NCBI GenBank assembly: GCA_964412845.1
Contig: CAYPQM010000032.1
Coordinates: 1 to 46,735 of the forward strand
From: JAWWPY01 sp964412845
GTDB taxonomy: Bacteria > Actinomycetota > Actinomycetes > Streptosporangiales > Streptosporangiaceae
Length of the DNA stretch: 46,735 nucleotides
Reading direction: 5' to 3'
Under the pieces are notes generated by a model. That model worked only from the letters and a program-made list of their open reading frames with translations, did not search any database and had not been told where the DNA came from. Every line of letters begins with the position of its first letter. The stretch's first letter is position 1. Shown here piece after piece: positions 41,210 to 46,735 of this stretch. Made by a program: the position numbers and the translations under genes.

Positions 41210-42502
41210 CTAGCCCGCGACGACGGGCTGGAAGATGGAGGAGTACTGGTCCTTCAGCTTGCCGCTCACGTCCACGTAGTTGAAGAGCCGGTTGTAGACA
41301 GCGGCGGTCGGCCAGACCAGCGTGCTGTCGGCCACTTCGGTCAGGGTCTGCTTGTCGGTCCCCTTGGCCTTGCTCGCAGCCGTCACGATGAGGGGCCGCG
41401 CGGACGGCACGGCCGTGATGTAGTTGATGGACTCGGTGAGCATGGCGGCGATCTCGGGCTTGTAGAACCAGTCGATCAGCGTCATCGCGTCGACCGGGTT
41501 CTGCGCGTACTTCGGGATCATCATGTTGTCGGTCCAGATGTTGCCGCCCTCCTTGGGCACCACGAACTGCAGGTTCGAGCCCGAGGAGAGGTTCTGCTGG
41601 AAGATGTCACCGGACCAGGCCATGGTGATCCAGGTGTCGCCCTTGGTCAGCGCGTTGATGTAGGACTGGTCGTAGTACTGGCGCACGATGCCCGCGTTCC
41701 GCTGCTGGGTCAGCGCGGTCGCGGCCTTCTGCCAGTCCGCGGGCTTCGACGACTGCGGGTCGATCCCGAGCTTGATCATGCCGAAGTTCCCGATCTCCTG
41801 GATGTCGGACATCATGCCGACGTGGCCCTTGTAGGCCGGGTTCCACAGATCGTTGATGCTGGTGACGGGGGTGGTGATGTACTTCGGGTTCCAGGCGATG
41901 CCGGTGCTGCCGGAGGCCCACGGGATGCTGTAGGTGTTCCCGGGGTCGAAGGACCGGTTCTGGAACTTCTTCGACGCGTACTTGTGGAAGTTGGCCAGCA
42001 TGGTCTGGTCCAGCGGGATCAGTTCATCCAGCGCGACCAGTTCGGAGAACTCGAATCCGTCGGTGACGACCATCACGTCGTACCCGATGGACTGGCCTGA
42101 CCGGATGATCGGGTCGATCTTCGCGAACCATGACGGGTCGTCCTGGATCACTTCCGCGTAGCTCACGGTGATGCCGGTCGTCGCGGTGAACTTCTTCAGC
42201 GTCTCGTGACTCGTGTCGATGTAGAGCGGCCAGTTGGCGAAGTTCACATGACCGTGCTTCTTCTTGCCGGCCCAGAACTTCTTCGCCGCGCTCTGCACCT
42301 GGCCGGTGCTTGACGCCTTGCCGGCCCCCGCAACGCCACAGGCCGCCAGCCCCAGGCCCATCGCGGCCAGCCCGCCGAGCCCGAACGCCTCGCGGCGGCT
42401 GTACCCGGGCGCCATGGCCCGGCCGATACCACTGCGGCGACGCTGGGTCATGCCGCGCATCAGCACAGGATCGTCGTCAGGAAAGTTGTTCTCGGTCATC
42501 AC
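41210..42502 (-). CDS. potD: Spermidine/putrescine-type substrate-binding lipoprotein (PotD-like)
   Basis: The 430-residue binding protein has a twin-arginine signal (GYSRREAFGLGG, Arg 36-37) ending in a lipobox LAAC with lipidated Cys at about 55, so it is a Tat-exported lipoprotein on the outer face of the membrane. The mature part shows PotD-family features: FANWPLYIDTS, TGITVSYAEVIQDDPSWFAKI, IPLDQTML, YSIPWASGSTGIAWN and DTWITMAWSGD. Either GTG 42502 or the adjacent ATG 42499 starts it, overlapping the ATPase stop. The family binds polyamines, but amino-aldehydes or opine-like compounds are alternatives, so the ligand is not certain. Confidence 0.9.
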   Translation of the reverse strand: MMTENNFPDDDPVLMRGMTQRRRSGIGRAMAPGYSRREAFGLGGLAAMGLGLAACGVAGAGKASSTGQVQSAAKKFWAGKKKHGHVNFANWPLYIDTSHETLKKFTATTGITVSYAEVIQDDPSWFAKIDPIIRSGQSIGYDVMVVTDGFEFSELVALDELIPLDQTMLANFHKYASKKFQNRSFDPGNTYSIPWASGSTGIAWNPKYITTPVTSINDLWNPAYKGHVGMMSDIQEIGNFGMIKLGIDPQSSKPADWQKAATALTQQRNAGIVRQYYDQSYINALTKGDTWITMAWSGDIFQQNLSSGSNLQFVVPKEGGNIWTDNMMIPKYAQNPVDAMTLIDWFYKPEIAAMLTESINYITAVPSARPLIVTAASKAKGTDKQTLTEVADSTLVWPTAAVYNRLFNYVDVSGKLKDQYSSIFQPVVAG

Positions 42503-43725
42503 ACGCTACTTCCGATCGCATATGAGTACTGGGGATCCCAGGACAGCCAGACATCGTCGCCGCGGTGCACGACAGCGGCGTCGTCCGCGGCGGCGGCGTT
42601 CTGGACGAACACCACCACGTCCGCACCGGTGGACGTGGTGATGTTGAAGTTCGTTGATGTGCCGAGGTAGACAACCTCGGTCACGGTGCCGCGCAGCGCG
42701 CAGCCGATGCCCGTGGGAGGCGCGAGGGTGAGGCCGATCTTCTCCGGCCGCACCGTGACCTCGATCTCATCGCCCGGGCCGCAGGCCCGGTGGCCCACCG
42801 GGACGACGATCCGCTCGTCCGGTCCGACCTCGATGACCGCGTTCCCGCCGGTCACCCTGCTAACGCGCCCGGTGAGCAGGTTGGAAGTGCCGATAAACCC
42901 GGCTACGAAACGGGTGGAAGGGTGCTCATAAATCTCCCGCGGGGAGCCGAGATGCTCGATGACCCCGTCGTTCATCACGGCGATCCGGTCCGACATGGTC
43001 AGCGCCTCGCCCTGATCATGCGTCACGTAGACGAAGGTGATGCCGACCTCACGCTGGATCCGCTTCAACTCGACCTGCATGGCCTGCCTGAGCTTGAGGT
43101 CCAGGGCGCCCAGCGGCTCATCGAGCAGCAGTGCTTTCGGGTGATTGACCAGCGCCCGGGCCAGGGCCACCCGCTGCTGCTGGCCGCCGGAGAGCTCACG
43201 GGGCCGGCGCTGCTCGCGGCCGGTCAGGTCGACGATCTCGAGAATCTCGCCCACCTGCTGGGTGATCCGGTCCTTCGCGACGTTCTTGCGCCGCAGCCCG
43301 AATGCGACATTCTCGAAGACGTTCATGTGCGGGAACAGCGCGTAGGACTGGAATACCATGTTGACGTCGCGTTTGTTCGGTGGCTCCCAGGTGACATCGC
43401 GGCCCTGCAGGCTTACCGTGCCCCGGGTGGGGTCCTCGAACCCCGCGACCATCCGCATCGTGGTGGTCTTTCCGCAGCCGGATGGGCCGAGCATGGAGAA
43501 GAACTCCCCCTGGCGGATAGCCAGGTCGATCCCGCGCACCGCAGCGACCACCTCGCCCCGGGCGTGGAATTCCTTGGCCACGCCCGCCAGCTCGATCGCG
43601 GGGATCGCGTCATCGGCCGGGTCGGGCCCGGCCCGGGAGGCCGCCGCATGGCTCCCGGCCCTGGGGCCGTCGGCCGCAGGGCTCGGCCGACGGCCGTCCG
43701 CCGCGGGTGCGTCAGTGTCGGTCAT
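42499..43725 (-). CDS. potA: ABC transporter ATPase, PotA-like
   Basis: The 408-residue ATPase has Walker A GPSGCGKTT, signature LSGGQQQRVALARAL, Walker B ALLLDEPLGALD and the switch histidine segment YVTHDQ. The C-terminal TOBE-like domain (about 275-400) is typical of PotA/MalK importers. An alanine- and glycine-rich N-terminal extension of about 45 residues precedes the domain. It is the first gene of the transport/oxidase operon, and its upstream region (43726-44458) should hold the promoter. Confidence 0.93.
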   Translation of the reverse strand: MTDTDAPAADGRRPSPAADGPRAGSHAAASRAGPDPADDAIPAIELAGVAKEFHARGEVVAAVRGIDLAIRQGEFFSMLGPSGCGKTTTMRMVAGFEDPTRGTVSLQGRDVTWEPPNKRDVNMVFQSYALFPHMNVFENVAFGLRRKNVAKDRITQQVGEILEIVDLTGREQRRPRELSGGQQQRVALARALVNHPKALLLDEPLGALDLKLRQAMQVELKRIQREVGITFVYVTHDQGEALTMSDRIAVMNDGVIEHLGSPREIYEHPSTRFVAGFIGTSNLLTGRVSRVTGGNAVIEVGPDERIVVPVGHRACGPGDEIEVTVRPEKIGLTLAPPTGIGCALRGTVTEVVYLGTSTNFNITTSTGADVVVFVQNAAAADDAAVVHRGDDVWLSWDPQYSYAIGSSV

Positions 43726-44458
43726 GTCAGGCGGGCATTCCTCGTCTCGGCACAGTCAGGGCGGCCGACCCCCCAGGTCAGCGCGGTACTCCGCGATGAG
43801 TGTCCCGATCTTCGCAGACAGGAACCATGAAATCAACCGAATCAGTCGCAGCGGGTACGGATCGCAACTAATTCAGTTAACGTTCCTGTAACAGGCGAAC
43901 CCGCGCGCCCGGCGCTTTCGGTGCGAAACTTCGGGAAACCGTCACCATGCGCTTGACCTGGGGTTAGTCCGCGAACCCGGTACGTGGGCGGCTCCTGGCC
44001 AGGCTCGGGGGCGTCGGGCGCGGCCCGCGGCGATGGCGGGGCCAGCGATCACCCGGGCCGCCGCCGCGGCCTCATGACGCGCGATGCAGTAGCCGGAAAG
44101 TTGTTACTCCAGGCTCCCGCACTTCCGCCCGGTCACGGCCTGCGGATCGCTGCCGTCATCAACCGGCATGCTGGCCGAACCGATTTACCCAACACCTGAT
44201 GACCCGTGCCGGTCGCGCTTCGCATTGGCCGGATCAGGAGCCGGGCTGGCGGTCATCCACCCTAAATAGCGCGTTGGCTTGCCCCGGAGTAGCGCGGATA
44301 CTAACGTGGCCAGCACCGTGAGCGTCTTTCTCAATGACTTAATAGAGCACACATGATTACGGTGACACATAACTATAAAAGATGATATATAAGATGGTCT
44401 TTTCGGGCTCATCCCGCAGTCCGGAAACAGCGCCGGATCCTGGTCACGGGTAGCGGCT
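43726..44458. other. 733-bp intergenic region between the potA operon and the STAND-like gene
   Basis: No convincing gene is visible; the frames seen here lack ribosome sites and family character. Near potA lies an odd dyad CCTGT-A-ACAGG (43885-43895) next to GTTAAC, a candidate operator. GGGTT/AACCC arms at 43961-43978 can form a small hairpin. From about 44330 to 44400 the DNA becomes markedly AT-rich for this genome and contains the promoter of the rightward gene. Confidence 0.6.
44362..44391 (+). promoter_or_regulatory. Sigma-70-like promoter of the STAND-like gene
   Basis: GTGACA (44362-44367) and TATATA (44386-44391) are separated by 18 bases in an AT-rich island. Transcription would begin near 44398, about 60 bases before the GTG at 44459. 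This is one of the few textbook-like promoters in the window. Confidence 0.5.
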
Positions 44459-46624
44459 GTGGGCAGCCGGGCACCCGCTGGGTCACGGGCCGGGGAGATC
44501 GCGTGGCCGGTCCGGTCAGGCGCGGTGCCTCCGCTGGCCGATGGTTTCATGGCCAGGCCGGAAAGCGCGCCTGCTCTTGGGGCGGCCCTGGTTCCGGGCA
44601 GCGCGGTGGTGCTGGTGCCCGGCTGGGTAGGTGCGATGGGGTCGCGCGACTGGCTGGATTCGTGCGGCAAGACCCAGCTTGCGGTGTCATTCGCCGAGTC
44701 GTTGTGGCACACCCGCGACGTGGACTTGCTGGTCTGGGTCGTGGCCACGAGCCGGGCGTCGGTGCTGTCCGGCTACGCGGAGGCCGCGGTGACAGCGATG
44801 GGGACCGAGCTTTCTGGTGATGCCGAGTCGGTCGCGGCCCGCTTCCTCAGTTGGCTGGGCGGGACCAGCCGACCATGGCTCGTGGTGCTCGGCGACCTGT
44901 CCCACGCGGCGGATCTGGACGGGCTCTGGCCGGGCGGGCCTGGGGGCATGGTCCTGATCACCACCGCGGATTCCGCGACCATCTCCACCGAGCACCAGGC
45001 GCGTGTCCTGCCGGTCGGCGCTTTCAGCACCCGTGAGGCCCTGACCTACCTGACGGGCCGCCTCCACGCCGACCCGGGCCAGCGCATCGGAGAGGTAGAC
45101 CTCGTGGAGGGCCTGGGCTGCGAGCCGCTCGCGCTTGCCCAGGCCAGCTCGGTGATCGCAAGTTCGGGACAAACCTGCCGCGATTACCTGGAGAATTTTG
45201 CGCAGCGGCGGGAGCAGATGGCCGAGCCGCCGGCCGCTGCGATCACCTGGACGTTCTGCGTCGAGCAGGCTGACCGCCTGTCGCCAGGGGGTGACGCCCA
45301 GTCCATGCTGGCGCTGGCCGAGCTCCTTGACGGTCATGGGATTCCGGGCGCGGTCTTCACCACCTCGGCAACGCTGGAATACCTGGCGGATGACAACGGC
45401 GGAGACCCGGCGGACCCAGAGCGTCCCTGGCGCGCGCTGGTCACCTTGGCGGGGGCGGGATTGCTGTCCGTCGATCGGGCGGCCACGCCGCCGGTGGTCC
45501 GGATGAGCCCGGTGGTTCAGGCGGCGGCCCGGGCCGCGATGCCTGACGGGGCGATGCATCGGGCGGTGCGAGCGGCCGCCAGCGCGCTGCTGGAAGTGTG
45601 GCCGGCTGACGATCGGCAGCCGTGGCTGGCCACGGACTTGCGGTCATGTGCTGCCAGCCTGCAGGAGGCCGCAGGAGACCTGCTCTGGGCGGAAGACAGC
45701 CGCCCGCTGCTTTTCCGCGCTGGGCGGAGCCTGGACCTGGCCCGGCTGACCGGCCCTGCGGTTGTGTACTGGAGAGAACTCGCCGAAGTCGGCGAGCGCG
45801 TCCTGGGGCCGGGCCACCCGGACACCGTGCTGGCCGACCAGCGGCTGGCTGATGCGTACCTGGCGGCCGGGCGGGCGGCGGAGGCCGTCTCGTGGTTCCA
45901 GTGGGTCCTGACCGACCGGGCCCGCACGCTCGGGCCGTATCATCCCGGCACGATCGCGGTCCAGCGCAATCTCGGCCGTGCCTCAATGGCCGCGGACCAG
46001 CTGGCCGACGCGATCATCATCCTCGGCGCGGCGGCCGCCAGCTACGAACGCGTCCGCGGGGCTGACCACCTCGACACGCTCAGCGTGCGGGAGGATCTCG
46101 CTGCGGCGCACCGTGCCGCGGGCCAGTTCCCTGAGGCGATCCGGCTGTACCAGCGCACGCTCGCCGACCGCGAGCGCCTGCAGGAGCCCCAGCATCCCGA
46201 CACCCTGAGCACCCGGGAGAAGCTCGCTGAGGCCTACCTGGCCGACGGCCGGATCAAGGACGCGCTGCCGGCGTACAAGCGCACTCTCGCCGACCGGGAA
46301 CGCATCCTGGGCCCCGATCATCTGGATACGATCGCGGTCCGCGGCAACCTCGCCGCCGCCTACCACGCGGCCGGCCGGATGGCATCCGCAATCCAGCTTT
46401 ATGAGCAAACCTGCGAGGCGTATCAGCGGGTCCTGGGCGCCGATCACCCGGATGCCCTGGCGCGCCGGGCGAGTCTGGCGCATGCCTACGATGCCGTGGG
46501 CCGGCTGACCGACGCGACGAGCTTGCTGCGCGATACCCTCGCGCGCTGCGAACGGGTCCTGCCCCCCGGGGATCCGCTGACGCAGGCGATGCGGAAGCGC
46601 CTGGCCAACATCGCCGGAAGGTGA
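44459..46624 (+). CDS. STAND/NB-ARC-like NTPase with C-terminal TPR repeats, degenerate P-loop
   Basis: The 721-residue protein has an NTPase-like domain (about 45-250), a helical/winged-helix region (about 250-400) and six or so kinesin-light-chain-type TPRs (about 435-715) marked by repeated R-x-LG-x-x-HPDT and AYxxAGRxxxA. The P-loop reads WLDSCGKTQLAV: GKT is kept but the first Gly of GxxxxGKT is missing. The Walker B area is PWLVVLGDL, with one acidic residue instead of two, and the sensor segment is VLITTAD. No effector domain (CHAT, TIR, nuclease, kinase or DNA-binding) is fused. It could act as a partner-dependent signalling ATPase or a non-hydrolysing adaptor. GTG 44459 is the longest start; ATG 44549 (MARPESAP) would still keep every domain. 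Confidence 0.8.
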   Translation: MGSRAPAGSRAGEIAWPVRSGAVPPLADGFMARPESAPALGAALVPGSAVVLVPGWVGAMGSRDWLDSCGKTQLAVSFAESLWHTRDVDLLVWVVATSRASVLSGYAEAAVTAMGTELSGDAESVAARFLSWLGGTSRPWLVVLGDLSHAADLDGLWPGGPGGMVLITTADSATISTEHQARVLPVGAFSTREALTYLTGRLHADPGQRIGEVDLVEGLGCEPLALAQASSVIASSGQTCRDYLENFAQRREQMAEPPAAAITWTFCVEQADRLSPGGDAQSMLALAELLDGHGIPGAVFTTSATLEYLADDNGGDPADPERPWRALVTLAGAGLLSVDRAATPPVVRMSPVVQAAARAAMPDGAMHRAVRAAASALLEVWPADDRQPWLATDLRSCAASLQEAAGDLLWAEDSRPLLFRAGRSLDLARLTGPAVVYWRELAEVGERVLGPGHPDTVLADQRLADAYLAAGRAAEAVSWFQWVLTDRARTLGPYHPGTIAVQRNLGRASMAADQLADAIIILGAAAASYERVRGADHLDTLSVREDLAAAHRAAGQFPEAIRLYQRTLADRERLQEPQHPDTLSTREKLAEAYLADGRIKDALPAYKRTLADRERILGPDHLDTIAVRGNLAAAYHAAGRMASAIQLYEQTCEAYQRVLGADHPDALARRASLAHAYDAVGRLTDATSLLRDTLARCERVLPPGDPLTQAMRKRLANIAGR

Positions 46625-46735
46625 CGGCTAAGCCAGCCGGGTTCCGGTCGCGGCGTTCTCCGGGTGTGGCCGGCCAGCCGTGGCGCGGGCCGGTTGGCTG
46701 TCCTACCCGCTGATCAGCGTGCGGGGTCGCTTTCG

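Noticed and set aside
44330..44400. AT-rich island considered as a replication origin or integration site
   Set aside because: No DnaA-box cluster, tRNA, integrase or direct repeats; a promoter explains it better.
44459..46624. Considered part of a defence island
   Set aside because: No effector domain, nuclease, reverse transcriptase or mobile element is visible beside it; the right side is outside the window.

Overview
The window is high-GC DNA with dense genes, many GTG starts, frequent 1-4 base stop/start overlaps and several probable leaderless genes. Its protein families (PucR and FadR-type regulators, SoxR, an ECF sigma factor with a CU044_5270-like partner, a LuxR two-component system with a DUF4097 protein, and an MMPL transporter) point to the chromosome of a soil or plant-litter actinomycete. 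I cannot place it below class level. I see no rRNA, tRNA, CRISPR array, transposase or phage gene. Two 100-base N runs (9172-9271 and 19292-19391) are scaffold gaps that interrupt two genes.

Layout. 1-2.0 kb: the tail of an unknown gene, a GabT-like aminotransferase and a small membrane-peptide ORF. 2.0-7.9 kb: a leftward operon of sensor kinase, LuxR response regulator and DUF4097 protein, divergent from a small membrane protein and an MMPL exporter. 7.9-8.8 kb: a DUF72 protein. 8.8-13.4 kb: mmsA and a class III aminotransferase, divergent from a PucR regulator, with a 16-bp palindrome between them; this looks like a beta-amino-acid (beta-alanine/beta-aminoisobutyrate) module. 13.4-15.0 kb: an ECF sigma factor and its probable membrane partner. 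15.2-18.4 kb: a secreted GH3 glycosidase with two ricin-type lectin domains. 18.7-19.5 kb: a repeat protein of probable beta-propeller type. 19.5-34.5 kb: a leftward pectin and uronate region. 34.8-37.0 kb: soxR divergent from a two-gene transketolase with a convincing SoxR box. 37.1-38.0 kb: an NmrA-like oxidoreductase. 38.0-43.7 kb: a polyamine-type ABC transporter operon with an FAD amine oxidase. 44.4-46.6 kb: a STAND-like TPR protein with a degenerate P-loop.

How the genes work together. The 19.5-34.5 kb block reads as polymer-to-central-metabolism. Exported pectinesterase, two GH28 polygalacturonases and a PL4 rhamnogalacturonan lyase would release galacturonate. Uronate dehydrogenase would oxidise it to the aldarate lactone. 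An IlvD/Edd sugar-acid dehydratase and a DapA-family enzyme would yield 2-oxoglutarate semialdehyde, and a dedicated aldehyde dehydrogenase would make 2-oxoglutarate. A FadR-type GntR regulator heads this set. No lactonase and no uronate transporter are visible. An uncharacterised TIM-barrel-like protein is translationally coupled to the last enzyme. The IlvD/DapA/dehydrogenase trio also fits non-phosphorylative L-arabinose oxidation, so the substrate assignment is open.

The most notable non-coding signals are the 19-bp-spacer SoxR promoter in front of the transketolase start, palindromes in the PucR, GntR and MMPL control regions, a 135-bp near-identical tandem repeat hit by an assembly gap, and a 13-bp triplicate repeat after udh.
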